Assembly: GCA_932521035.1 (NCBI GenBank)
Contig: OW051497.1
Location: 7,564,001-7,628,000 of the forward strand
Direction: 5' to 3'
DNA: 64,000 bases
From: Oscheius dolichura
Taxonomy: Eukaryota > Nematoda > Chromadorea > Rhabditida > Rhabditidae
This document shows, piece by piece, positions 34,746 through 48,700 of the stretch. The first letter of the stretch is position 1, and the number at the start of each line of letters is the position of its first letter. The notes below the pieces were generated by a model. It worked only from the letters and a program-made list of their open reading frames with translations, had not been told where the DNA came from and ran no database searches. Both the position numbers and the translations under genes were made by a program.

Positions 34746-37713
34746 ATGAATTTGTCGTGGGCGAATCAAATAGCGAAAGCTGCTCTCAAAACAGCTCAAC
34801 AGAAGATAGACACCGTTTTGGACATTAGGACGGACGACGACTCGGAGCAGGCAACTTCTGTTAGTTTCATTTTTGTCTTGTCAATTTGCCTTTTAAGAGT
34901 ATTGTGCTTGACGACCCGTTATTAACCCCGGTTCCTAACGACACGCTCGAAGAAAGCCCTCTAACGGTGAGAAACAGTCATCCATTTCATGCTTGATTAG
35001 ACATTTCAGAACTTATTTGCTGTACCCGATACAGGACAGGAGGAAAATTGGGGAAGTGCGTGGGGAGGATTGCCGACAGATTCTCAGGTAGGCGGTCATA
35101 GTTAGAAATAATTATTCCTTTGATTTACAGCTTATCGTTGACTCAGAACCGAATCCAATAAGAGATGATAACACGAACGTCACGCACCTGCTAGACCATT
35201 CTCCTTCGTCTGTAAGTTTTCACGTTTTACGTGTTACGTGTTACCCCATTCAGAATTCTTCTGATGCTGTTGATTCCCATGGATCTCCTGTTAAAATTAG
35301 TTCGGAATATGCTGATATTGACTTACATGACGTGGAAGCGAAGGAGCATGATGATACCATAACCCATGAGCCTCTTTTCCCACGTAAGTCTAAATTTGTA
35401 TCATATACCTTTACTATTTTAAGCTCACCATGAAACAAACTCTCTTGCTGGTCATCATGACGATTCTCTAACCGTGGCGTCAAGTGATATAGAAGTTATA
35501 AGGAATATTGACGCCTGGTGTGTTTAATCATTATTGTTTTGAGTTGTTTTATATTTTAGGTCAATTTCAAGCAGCAGGATTACAAACGATCATGTAGCAA
35601 GTTCTTCGAATGCTCAAAAAGGAGAGTCTACCGCTGCTTTTGAAGCGCAGCTCCAGATGGCGGAGCAAAGAAGAAATGAACTGAAAATGTCGAACGACGC
35701 TCTTCACAAAACAAACCTTCAGCTTCAACAAAGGGTTGTTATCCTTAACCAACAGTAAGTTCCCCTTTTTATTACTTATTTTTAATTTTTTAGACAAAAC
35801 GTATTGAAAAAAGAGCTGGAGGATAAAAAAAAGGAATGTGAAGATGTTTTACAAGAAGGTATGCATTGTTTTATTCCATGTATGGTTAAAATATTACAGG
35901 GAAGAAGATGTCTGACTATTCTGGGAAACAGTCGCGAGAAATCAGAAGATTAAAAAGTGAATTGAGCGATTTGGAAAAGATTAAAGCTGAACGAAAAAAG
36001 TACAAAGATGAGAAGACACAGGCTGAAGAAACTATTGAGCTGCAAAAAGAGGAACTATCCAGTTTGAAAAGTAGAGACCACTTTATTTTTTTTATAGTAG
36101 TTCCCTTTGCAGATATGTTGAAAACACTTGAATCCTCAGCTGAGCAGATGAAGAAGGAGAATTCTCAAAGTGTTGCTAGTAACGAAGCTGTGCAGAAGCA
36201 TATTGAGGCACAGGACAAGAGGATATCAGAAATGGAGGCTGAGATTAAGCGAGTTGAAGCAGAAAATATTACTCTTCTCGAAAATAATAAGGTAGGGAAG
36301 AATTTTCTTCTTCGTTTTCATTTTATACTTCCCAGGAGCTACACCATGAATTGGAACAGATTCAAACATCACAGTGGGCCGACCGCATTGCTGGTGAACG
36401 TGCTAACGAAGCCGCTTTGACTGTAGGACAGGATCTTGCAGAAGCACGAGAGCAGATTGCCCGGCTGACTGCACAATTGAACTCAACAAGGATGGTAGGA
36501 TATTTGCTGCATTCCCTTTGGATTATCCCATTTTAGCAGCTAGATACAGCTCTTGACCAACATGGCTCGATAGCCGAAACAATCGCAAAAGGTAGGCGCC
36601 TATTGTTGTAATAGTAGCTTTTAATTTAGCAAATACCCCACTGCGGGAGGAGCTAGGTGAATTAAAGGCTGAGCTGGCTAGTGAGCAACGTTTGGCAGAG
36701 GAATGCGACAAGAAAGCTAGACAAGCGAAGAAAGAATGCGAAGAACTTCGAAAGCAGCTTATCACGACTGAAGAAAAGGTAATAGAACTCCTTCGCTTTA
36801 ATTTACAAGGGGTCTTTTAGCACACCCACAATGTAATGATGCTTCGAACTGAAATAGAATCCCTTCTGAAGAATAACACAGCATTGGAGACACAAATCAT
36901 CCGGTACCGTCCACTTCTTTCCAAATCATCTCACATTTGTTTAAGGCTCCGTCAAGGTTATCAACACGAGGCAGAAGAAGTAAAAAAGGCCCGTGCGTCT
37001 TTACAAGAAAAGCTGGAAGAACTTCAAGATAAGCTCCTAGCAGCTGAAGAAGAGGCGATCAATCTGAGGAAGAGCCTGAAAGAATTCGTTAGTCTACCTT
37101 ATCCTAATTGAAATCTTGTTTCGTTTCAGAAGGACGACAACGATAGAATGAGAAACGAAGTGGCTGAACTTCGCAAGAGAGGGCCTACCCCCACACCGCC
37201 AGCCAATACCACACCTCTTCGCCAAGTCCCTTCAAATCAGCCTGACCTTCCGATGGATACGAATGTACCCGTTACCGTGCCAAATTATCCGCCAATGGCA
37301 TACACCTTCGCTGCTTCTGGACAAGCTGCCCAGGTGCAACTCTTCCTAACAGTTTATAACAACTGTTCAGGTTGAATTGGAGTCATTGAGTGCTCAGTAT
37401 GAGTTCTCCTTGAAGAGGATAGCCCAGCTGGAAGGAGAAACCAAAAGGATCCAGCAGTTGGAAACGCAAATTAGGACACTGCAAAGAGAGCTGAAGGAAC
37501 TCAACCACCAGTACAACCAACTGCTGGAATTGGACGGCGAACGCTTGGAAAAGCTGGAAGAGCAGGCGCAGGATATCATCGACCTTAGGCATTTGTTGAG
37601 GGAGCAGGTGGGTCTTTTCCTTTTCCTCGAGACATTCTCTTTTTCAGCTTATCGCGTTCGCCGATGCCAAGACAAAGGAAGAGGAAGACAGAAGAAAAGC
37701 TCAAGAATCCTAA
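34746..37713 (+). CDS. tmf-1: TMF1-like golgin (TATA element modulatory factor family)
   Basis: Eighteen exons (34746-34859, 34898-34966, 35010-35087, 35131-35211, 35254-35383, 35424-35517, 35560-35754, 35794-35858, 35900-36070, 36113-36291, 36336-36494, 36537-36591, 36630-36778, 36821-36903, 36946-37087, 37130-37333, 37371-37607, 37648-37713) encode 756 aa. The N terminus (WANQIAKAALKTAQQKIDTVLDI) matches the TMF1 start pattern; an acidic, Ser-rich stretch follows to about residue 200. Then comes a long coiled coil broken by a Pro/Thr-rich linker (about 590-650). The C-terminal coiled coil (LNHQYNQLLELDGERLEKLEEQ, DIIDLRHLLREQL) matches the TMF TATA-binding/Rab6-binding region. Family members are peripheral Golgi tethers. 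Human TMF1 is longer, about 1,090 aa. Confidence 0.82.
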
Positions 37714-40700
37714 AATGCCCCCCGTAGCAACGACTAGGCCCCCCTAACCCTGGTGATGTATATTTTTCTTTATTTCGCTTTAACCCCTTCCCCCAAATTT
37801 TTAACAGATTTTCTATTCTTTCTAATTAACGGGTCCCCCCAAGTGGTGTAGTGATATTTGTAACATATCCTCCCCCCCAAAAAACCCTGATAATATAGGT
37901 TACTAATAAAATTGTAATCCTTTGTTTCAATTTTGAAGAACTGCCAGCAGCCTATACGATTTTGAGCAGACATAGTTCGATACAGACAGTTATCATATTG
38001 TAATGACCCAAGAGGGGATTACGCCTGTAGAGTGACAGCAGCATCTGATATATGGGGAACCCAAAGGCCTGATATAGTTAGGGGCGACATCAGATAAGGG
38101 TCAGGTCTGACGCCCGGATCCCTAAGTCCCTGCCAGAACATTTAACCCACAGTCTGAGTTGTTCTAGACGCCTTCGACACGTGATGAGTCCTGAGTACAT
38201 CGTTATCTGATCTCCTTCATCCATATGGCTATCGTGATTTACGGGTGGCTATCAAAGCAATGCCATAAGGTCATAAACCTCGTCTATCCTCTTTGCCTTC
38301 GCCTTCTTGGAAAGGAGTCATCGAAAAACAACGTCCACTTACTGGTTTTTGAAGGGGGCGAGGGAAAGAGTCACAGTACCGGTTGTTCGGTGTCTCTCTC
38401 CTTCGTCTCCAGACAGTTTGGCTTGGTTGAAAGGTCTCGCCACAGTTAACAGGGCGACATTAATTCTTTCGGAAGGTATCAATCAGGCATTTTCGGCGCC
38501 AAGCAGTAGCACCCAGCCAGAGCGCTTTTCACATATTTTGATGTGTGCTGGTTGTCCTTTGACACCAAGGCCAGTTTCTTGGATACAGCTTCGCGAGACG
38601 TGACGTCGATTTTGGGACAGGAAGGGGAAGAAGAAGCCACCTTTATTGTAATCTTAGTCATCATGATGATATGAAGTCCAATATTTTTAAGACAGTGTAC
38701 CCGTCCCCCTCCAATTTTCTATAATTTATCGCGTCGGTTGTTGAGGAGTGCCCGTATAGATCCGAAGAAGATTCTTATCTGGCCCAGATCTACCAGGAGA
38801 AATTCATTCTCGGCTCAAAAAAACTTGTAAAACAACAGGATCCCTTGTCTCTCTGTATGACACATCCACCGGCATGAGACTCCTCTCGGACTTAATCTTC
38901 GTCACTATAATCATCATTTCTTTAAGAAAACGGGGCACTGAACTGTTCCACCTTCTTTAAGTGAAGTAATCGCGTAACTGGGTCAGAAAGTTCGAAGAAA
39001 GTGTGCTAGGACGATCACCTGTAGCACTGGTTTGCGCCGACTATCAGACTGTGCCCTGAATTCAGTTTAACCTTTCGCCGTCGTCGCGTCTACTCGTCTT
39101 TTTTTCGTCATTTCCTCTCTCCTAAAGGGGGAGGTTTAAACGAGATCTTGTATTTATTATTATTCAAAACTGTGCTTATCACTTCGGAAATCAGTAACAG
39201 TTCCGCTCGTCTCGTCAGTACCTGTTCTGTCAAACTCGTTTTCGGTCCAGTAACTTTCAGTCCATCTTTTTTTCTCTCTGTGTGTCTTCAAAACTTTCCT
39301 CTTCTTTTAGGAATCTTGACAATTTGTAGACCACCTCGGGTGATCTTCTAAAACATACCACGGGTCAGGAGACCAGTGCAACGGTTGTTCTCCCTCTCTA
39401 TCCTCAAGGCCATCAGCAACATCTACTCCCGAAACGAAATCTTTTTATTAAAAGCGCTGTGGAGGGTGCCTATTAGGGTAGAAAACACGAGACGAGGCAA
39501 ATTTATCAAGATGTTACAGTTTGACAATTCGTCTAACTTGTGATGCAACTAGACGAGAGTAATGAGAACAAACGAATAATCAAAAAAATCATTAAAAAAC
39601 GATTACCACATTATGGATAATGTTTACCACATTGCCGACGGTCATTCAAGGTTTTGGCGCAGTTTACAATAGCCGCACAAGGTCGTCGTGAAGCGCAATG
39701 AGAGTGCAAGGCGGCGCCTCGACCCACAATGGTCACTAGGCCTTTTCACGCTTCGCAACATGGAAGCTATGGTCTGATTTCTTTGCCCGCTCTCGATCAT
39801 TCTCCCCCATTATTTTCTTGACCCCTTTTCTCCGGGGTTCCTCTCTCTCCTTCTTGGCTTCTTAGCAACCGGCGCCGGTCTTCAGTCCCAAGAGTCTGGG
39901 TGGCCCGCCGTCGAAAGAAGACCATCTTTGACATGTCTGTCCTTTTTCTGTCAAGATCATTATCACTTCCTTTGAGCTTTTTCCCTGATGCCTATGAACT
40001 TTCACAGTAAAGAAGTTTTTATGGTGATTTACTTCCTGTAATGAACAAGTACTGCCGTTCCTTGAGCTTTATAAGGAAAGTACGTCTTATTCCTCAAAGA
40101 GATACTCCCTTTTACTTCTTTCTATTCCTCTCCCAAACATCCGTTTGTCAAATTCCATTTGTAAGTCACATTGAGGAAGACTTCGTTCTGTTCCCTCAAT
40201 TCTCAGCGTGAAAAACCAGTTGTCGGCCCGAATTTGACCCTCTTTTAACGGCTGACTAACCGGTGTCTCCTGGTATGAATGAATCTTGATCTCCTAAAAT
40301 CCGTGGATCGTAGCTGGCATCTTTCCGGTGCGCTCGTACCCGCACTAGATCTGAGAACATTTTGCTTGTTAGAGTCGACCCATAGTTTTGTCTATTTCAA
40401 GTGTTTACACCTGAACAGTCAAGGATACTTAAAGTATCCGGGGCAAAATACAGGAATTTTGTTCAAGTATGTTTGGATACGATATTCTTAATTACTTTCT
40501 AATTAGCCCCCGCTCCCTAAAAATCAATAAGATTCGCTTTCATCCATTGTTTCTTTGCTTATTCCAGAAAAAAATCAGTTTAACCCAGTTAACTCCCTCC
40601 CTGCTGCGATCATCCCATTCCAATTTGACCACGATGCGATCACACGTTCACCCCCCTGGTACTACTACATTTTTACCATGCCTTTCCGTTTCTCACCCAT

Positions 40701-42723
40701 CCATCGTCTCTTTCTCGGGGGGCATGGGTATGCAGAGTGCAGAGATGTCTCTTCTTCTGTCGGCTGATGTTATCTTTCCTGTCGCTATCTGTAAGACAGA
40801 ATCTCGGATGGCGCAAGTTGGACGAGGAAGGCTATGGCCTTGGCATAGAGGGTAATCCCTCCCCATCGCTCCGTACCTCCCCGCACATCGATTGCGTTCA
40901 ATTTATCAATCATCCCCGGCGAGCCGTTCAATGTCCGAATATCATACCATATATTTTCGACCTCCTGTTTATTTTTCAAAAGTGCTGTAGAGGGACGATA
41001 ACGTGACTCAGAGAAAGACGGTTCGCGATGCTCTGATTTAGCCAGACATTGTGGGGGATTTAAAAGGTTTTTACACTGGCAGCAATTTTTATCATACCCC
41101 ACGCTCTTCTCGGGAGATGTGGGTCAAAAAAGAACGGTGGTTGGATGATGCTTGACATAACAAAATGAGGGAAAGTAGGGAGAGAATTGAGAAAAAGTAC
41201 ATACACCTCCTCACAGCCAGACTACAGTTGCCCTTTGCCTCGTCGAGAACCTTAAACGGCCATTAAAGTCCGAAAATCCGCTCTTGGCCATGACACCAAC
41301 CAGTTGTCCTCTTCCTCCTCTCTATTTCTCGAGTTTTTCATGGTCAAAAACACAAAACGACTCTTTTCAGTTTGAGCGTCTTCCCCCTATCCATCCTCTA
41401 CGCCTTCAGCTATCTCATCAATGGGTGTCACGGATAAAGAAAGTGCTCATTCTTCTGATACATCTGGTGGATGGGAACGGGTTTCTGACAACTCTCAGGT
41501 ACGAAAACCTTATTTTAATTACATTTTACGAAATCATACGCATGTGGAAAGAAGATTAAAAAAATGACGTAAAATATTACACAATCCTCCGGTACGCGGT
41601 ACTCCCTTCTTCTTTAAAGAATGATCTCCGCGTGTGGCAGAGAATAACCTTCACTTTTTGGTCACTTGTGTTGATGACTACACAGTTTCGGTGATCTTTT
41701 TTAGTCAAATCAGCTGTTTTGCGAGCAATACTAGTTTCAAAACAACGATCAACTTTCTCATTATCTACTGTCTAGATCTAAATTTCTTGATGTGCATGCA
41801 GTACTTTGTCCGGTTCGCTCGTTCGAGAAGAAGTTCCCCCTCTCTCGAAAAAAGACGGCCTCACCACCTGGGTGGTAGTCCGTTCCATCTTCCATCCATC
41901 TATGTTTTTTGCTGATTCGTCGTGGATTCATACATTCCACCGTCCAACGCCTCCATCTCGTCTTATCTCCCCGCCCCCGCCGAAGGCGTCCAAGGCTCCG
42001 CCCTAGTGGCAATGCCATTTGTCGGTTCATGTCGTCTTCAATTCATTTTAAAGCACATTTCAATTGTTACCGTAAAAGAGAGCCCTGCCGCTTCTTGTGC
42101 CCTTTGAACCGGGTCGCCAACCAAGCGCCCAGAACCATATCACGAAGCGCATCGCTGCGACCTTTCTCCGGTCAATGACACTGCCTCCGTCCACCTCCAG
42201 TCCTCAGCATCCGTTGCGCTTCTTAGAGACCCGTTTAATTTTTGTTCCATTTTCTTTTGATTGAAAGTCATTTATTAGGGGAGGACAAGGCCTCTCCCGA
42301 CAAAGAACACATCCCCCTCCCGACAACACAAGGGGGTCGAGAAAGTTCCAACCTCTTTCCTTTCGTTTCCTTGACCTCAATGTAGGCAATCATCTGATTG
42401 GTTCCTGGAAACGTTTTCCTATAAAGGGGATTATATTCAAAAGAAAGAAATGGAACTTCACAAATTTCAATTTCTGTTTTGTCTACACTTGTCATTCCAA
42501 TTACCACCGGACAGTATTGATGAATGCGCGAGGAACCTTTCGCACCTTCCAACGACACTTGTCTTAGTATCCAGACACTCTCCACTCTCTTTCTTCGCGT
42601 AGCACCCATTCCCGGTTTTTTCCTACTGTGATTTCAACTAATTATATGGAAGCGGTTCCAGTAGCCGACAACTTGATAATCTCTAATAGAAAGAAAGATT
42701 GTTGTTTTCAGTCGGGTGAGAGC
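37714..42723. other. 5.0 kb intergenic region
   Basis: It contains the TMF1-like 3' UTR (AATAAA at 37905-37910) and then about 4.8 kb upstream of the fatty acid synthase gene. Only short frames without domain or splice support occur. I see no RNA gene or mobile element. It probably includes the FASN promoter. Confidence 0.5.
37905..37910 (+). promoter_or_regulatory. Poly(A) signal AATAAA (TMF1-like gene)
   Basis: Canonical hexamer about 190 bp after the stop codon. Confidence 0.65.
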
Positions 42724-45700
42724 ATGAATTCCAACGAGCCGTTCTGGAAAGACCAAGAAGAAATTGTCATCTCCGGAGTTTCTGGCCGTTTTCCAAGGTG
42801 AGAGTCCTCCTTCTTTCATTTAAATTGCCTCTGTTTTTTTTCTTTTAATCCTCTATTTTTCAGATCCGATAATGTCAAAGAGTTTGGTGATCTCCTCATT
42901 GCGGGGGAAGACCTTGTCACTGAGGATGACAGTCGATGGCCTCCTGGTGAGTAACGGCTTCCTGTTTCTTCCGAATTACTGTTTATTTTTGGAAGCTTCT
43001 TTAGTGCAATTTCACCCTTAAAACAAATTTTAGGCTTCTATGATTTACCAAAACGTCATGGTAAGCTGAAGGACTTGAAGAAGTTCGATGCCCAGTTCTT
43101 CTCGGTGACACCGAAGCAGGCCAACTACATGGATCCCCAAGTGCGGATGTTGCTCGAAGTCACCTGGGAGGCGATGATTGATGCAGGTTGGTCTTTGGGG
43201 GAATTTCCGAGAATTATTTTTTGGAAAACATGGTAGAAAAAAGTCATGAGACGGGATCATCGATAAAATCCATGCGCGCCTAGAACCATATGTGTGTCAT
43301 CTTCCGATTAAACGGCGCGCGAACCTTTTGCGAACATTTATCTTGACCTACTATCAATGGGATCTCTCCTTTCGGGAATGGAAATCGTGCCCAAGAGTAC
43401 AAATTTTTGGCTAGTCACAACCGGGCGGTCTCCGTCTCTCCAAAAATTCGGCTGACTGAAAAAGAGACCGCGTAAAATAAGGAGACCGCAGGAAAAGTTG
43501 GACACAGTCGGGACAGGCTAGTCAGGGTACCCACTTGTACCATGTAACCTTGAACTGGGGGCTAAAGGCGGGAGTGAATCCCCGCTAGCCAGGACAAGTT
43601 AAAGAGGGTCAAGAGCGAGTTGTTTCTGATCATTTAATTATAATCTTTAGTTGGGTTATTAAAACACCCTTTTTGTAACAGAGATCATTCGACCTTACCT
43701 GTCTTTTCAGGTATCAACCCAACTGATCTCCGCGGTTCGCGCACCGGAGTGTTTGTCGGATGCTCCGCTTCTGAAACTTCTGGAGCCCTGACGCAAGATC
43801 CTGAAACCGTGACAGGATACACGCTCACAGGATGCGTCCGTTCTATGTTCTCAAACCGCATCTCTTTCACCTTCGACCTACAAGGACCCTCATTCTCCGT
43901 GGACACAGCTTGCTCGTCCTCGTTGCTGGCCCTCCAATTGGCCGTTGATGCCATTCGTCAGGTTCGTTATTTTCCCCCTTCCCCCTAATTAAATGATTAT
44001 TTCTAGGGGCAATGTGATGCTGCCATCGTTGCTGGTGCTCATCTCACCCTGACTCCCACAGCTGCCTTGCAGTTCTTGCGCCTTGGAATGCTTACCGACA
44101 AGGGAAGCTGCCGTTCCTTCGATGATTCAGGAGACGGCTACTGCAGAACTGAGGGCATTGCCGCTATTTTCATCCAGCGGAAGAGCAAAGCTAGCCGTAT
44201 TTATGCCACCGTTGTCCACGCCAAATCCAACACCGATGGTTCGTTTCCATTTAAACGTCTTTAATAAAGATATTATAGGATACAAGGAACAGGGAATCAC
44301 ATTCCCCTCCGGAGAGAGACAGGCTCAACTTCTCGAAGAGGTCTACAACGAGGCTGGCGTCGATCCCAACAGTGTCGTCTACGTTGAGACCCACGGAACA
44401 GGAACCAAGGTTTGTTTTACCCTTCTGTCCTTTAAATAATCCTGCATCTTAGGTCGGAGACCCCCAAGAAGCCAACGCCATCTGTTCAGTCTTCTGCTCA
44501 CACAGAGAAGGATCTCTTCTCATTGGATCAGTCAAATCCAGCATGGGACACGCCGAGCCGGCTTCTGGTCTCTGCTCCTTGGCAAAGGTTAGATTTCTCT
44601 TATTTTGGTCTTACTCGTTCAAAAATTTAGATCTGTATCGCCTGCTCTAGGGGTATCATTCCTCCTAATCTCCACTACAACACACCCAACCAGTACATTC
44701 CCGGGCTGGTCGATGGAAAACTGAAGGTTGTCACGGAGCCAACTCCCCTGGAGGAAGGATTCATTGGAGTCAACTCCTTCGGCTTTGGAGGATCCAATAC
44801 TCACGTCATCCTCAAGACTACAGAGCACACTGTCCAGCCTATTGAGCAAGCTCCCTTCACAAAACTTCTCACCTACTCCGGAAGAACACAAGAAGCCGTC
44901 AACTACATCTTCGACGTGATTGAAAATAACCAGAATAACACTGAGTACATGGTTGCCCTTCTGGCCAATCAGGCAAATCTTCCGCCGAAGGATACTCCCT
45001 TCCGTGGATACATGCTCCTGAATCGAGACGGAGAAGTCAAGACCCTGAAAGATGTACAGAAGGTCACCATCACAGAGCCCCGTCCCGTCTACTTCATCTA
45101 CTCTGGAATGGGATCCCAATGGCCTGGAATGGCTCAGAAGCTCATGGTCATTCCCATCTTCAACGAGTCCCTCCGCGCCTCCAGCAAGACCCTGGAGGAA
45201 TATGGCCTTGATGTCTACGGAATGCTGTGCAACTCCGATCCTGACCAATACAAGAGCAACACTCTCAACTGCATGCTCGCCATCACAGCGATCCAGATTG
45301 CCCTCACAGACACCCTCTCCGCCCTTGGAGTCTCCCCGGATGGTATCATTGGACACTCCACTGGAGAAATGGGTTGTGGATACGCCGACGGAGGAATTAC
45401 CCGTGAGCAGACAATGCGTCTGGCTTATCACCGTGGAACCACCATCATGAAGTACAAGGAGATCACTGGAGCTATGGCTGCCATTGGACTGACCTGGGAA
45501 GAAGCGAAGGAGCAGTGCCCGGAAGGAGTTGTCGCTGCCTGCCACAACGGAGCCGACTCCGTCACCATCTCCGGAACCAAGGAAGGAGTCGAGAAAATGG
45601 TCAACGAACTTGAGGCTAAGGGAATATTCGCTAAGGTAAAATACTCCCTGGAGAAAGATCTGACCGCTCTTTTCAGATGGTTGATTCCTCTGGAATTCCC

Positions 45701-48700
45701 TTCCACTCGCCAATGCTTGCAGTCTGCCGTCAGCCTATGCTTGACGCCATGAGATCGGCCGTCCCTGATCCTAAGGCCCGTTCTCCTCGCTGGATCTCGA
45801 CTTCTATCCCCGAGAGCGACTGGGAATCTGAGCTGGCCAGCACTTGGTAAAATTATTTTGTTTGTATATGCAAATTCTGTTTTAGCTCCGCTGACTACCA
45901 CGTCAACAACGCTTGCTCCCCTGTCCTCTTCTACGAGGCCCTTCAAAAGATCCCAGCCAACGCCGTCACCATTGAAATGGCTCCCCACTCCCTCATGCAA
46001 GCTGTACTCCGCAGAGCCCTCCAGAAGACCGTGTCCAACATCGGGTTGATGAACCGTCCCAAGAATGAGAACGACAATGAGCTAGAATCGTTCCTCGCCG
46101 TATGTTTTTCCCTTTTCTTCTTTCTTAACGTTGTTAATTTCAGTCCCTTGGAAAGATCTACCAAGCTGGAGTGAGCATCCGTGTTGAGGAGCTCTACCCC
46201 GGAGGAAAGTTCAGAGGAATTGTCCCCAAGAACACTCCCATGCTTGGACCCATCTGGAAATGGGACCACTCTGTTGACTGGCCCACTATTGACGGACGCC
46301 TTATGCAGACCGGAGGAGCTGGAGCTATCCCCTCGTCTTCCAGCTACAACATCGACCCCTTCGCAGCTGATTCCAAAGAAGCTTACCTGCTGGATCACGT
46401 CATCGATGGCCGTGTCCTCTACCCCTTCACGGCTTACATGGTCCTCGCCTGGAAGACTCTTTGCAAGCTGAAGGGAGTCGACTTCCAAAAGACCCCAGTC
46501 ATCTTTGAGAACATCAATGTCTACTCCGCTACGCTTCTCACAAAGCCCAGTAAGAAGTGCATTCCACCTATCTAATTTTTGAATTTTTAGTCAAGCTGGA
46601 CTGTGCTGTCACTCCTAAGATCGGATACTTCGAGATCCTCCACGAGGATGAGCTGGCCGCTTCTGGAATCATCCGCTTCCCCGACTCTGAAAGAGAAGAG
46701 CCCTTCTACTACCAGAACCTCCAGAACATTCGTACCTCTCCTCTTGCTGACCGCATTGAGCTCGACACCGAGGATGCCTACAAGGAGTTCCTTCTCAGAG
46801 GATACGAGTACGGGCAGGCTTTCCGTGGAATCTACAAGGCCTGCAACTCTGGAGAGCGCGGCTACCTCTACTGGACCGGAAACTGGGTCACTTTCCTGGA
46901 CTCCCTTCTGCAGACTGCTCTTCTCGCTGAGAGGTAACTCTTTTTAGGATTGCTAGTAACCCATCGTTTAGAGCCGACACCCTTCGTCTGCCCACTCGAG
47001 TTCGTCATCTTCGCATTGACCCCATCAAGCACCTTGACTACGTCACCGAGGTCGACGGAATCCAGGTCGTTGAGCTCAGAAATGATCACTCCACCAACGG
47101 ATGTATCGCTGGAGGAGTTGAATGCTGTGATCTGACGTCTCACTCCGTCCAGAGGAGAATGCAAACGGCTGGACAGCTGTACCACGAGAAGATCTACTTC
47201 GTGAAGCACTTCGATGACAACTGTCTCGCAGAATTCGAACACGACCGGACCTACCTGATCAACTACAAGGATGCCCTTCGTCAAGGTATAAAATTTCCTA
47301 GAATCTGCTTTAAATGTTCTGTTTCAGTCCTCATCAACGGCCTGTCCAAGTGGCAGAAGATGGGAGTGCTCTCCAAGATGCAGAATGGAACCCACCTCAA
47401 GACTGCTCTTGCTGCTCTCAAGGCTCAAACAGAGGAAGCAGTCTCAGAGGAGAGGATCGCTCGCTTCTTGGAGGATTCCAAGTGCCCAGTCATCCATGTC
47501 TTTGAGGATGTCTTCAAAATGGAAGCCTCCCCCGATGAGCTCGAGCAACAAGTAGTCGCTAAGATCAAGAGCCTGAGTCAAATGTTCGACACTGATCGTC
47601 TCTGGAACAGTGCCCTCATGTACGACAGAATCCTCAAGACCCTTCAGGTAAATTTCTTCTTTCAAGAAAATAATTAATGGCAATTCAGGACATCTGCATT
47701 GAGAACTCCGCCGGACACAATACCAAGTTCGCTGGAGTTGAGCTCACCTCCACCGATCAAGTGAAACTCCTCGCTGAAGGCAACAACTCCCACCCTCTCT
47801 TGGAAGTCAACTATACCGCCATTGGCCCAGATCTTGACATCTTGGATGACAACACCTTCGAGCAGCTTGGAGCCCGCAAGGTCAAGGCCACCTTTGATGC
47901 TTCCTTCGAGGGACACAACGACTGCAAGAACATTGACTTCGTCATGCTGGACAAAGTCCTCAGCCGGTTGGTTTTGCTCCCTATTCCTTCTAAAAATAAA
48001 TTTACAGCAAAGCTGATCCCAACGACTTCCTTCGCGCAGTCAAACACATCATGCGGGACGACGGACTGGCAATGGTTATCGAGGTCACAGGCGACTATGA
48101 GATTGCCGTTGCGATCGCTGGTCTGACCGGAAGAGACATCCACGTGGAAGACGGCAGAGCTTATGGAGCTTTCTTCACCCACGAGCAGCTCCTTCACCTC
48201 TTCAAGGAGAATGGCTTCAAGCTGTGTAACTATCAGGTGCCCTAGAAAGGAAATAATAATGAAAACATGTTTTAGCGTGATCCTGCCACCATGAGCACTG
48301 CCTACATCATCAGGAAGACGCCTTCCACTCCCCGTGACCCTGTATTCATTGACGTCGACGACATCAAGGAGTTCACTTGGATTGAACCTCTCCAGAAGGT
48401 CATTGAAGAACGCCTCAATGAGCCTGACAGCAAGACCATCTGGCTTACCAACACCAAGGTAATATTCAACAGAAGAAAGCTGATTAAAAATCAAATATAG
48501 GTTCGTAACAATGGAGTGGTTGGACTTGCTCTCTGCTTCGTCGAGGAGAACTTGAAGAACAACCGCTTCCGTTGCATCATCGACATGTCCACGAAGAAGG
48601 AACTCCGCGATGGACCTCCTCTTGTCTCCCTCGATGATCCCAAGGTCAAACAGCTCATTGATCTCGATCTCCATGCCAACAACTACTGCAATGGCGAATT

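Noticed and set aside
44619..45713. Long minus-strand open frame opposite fatty acid synthase
   Set aside because: It mirrors codon bias of the plus-strand exon and has no domain or splice context. The same applies to the other minus frames over 45428-51333.
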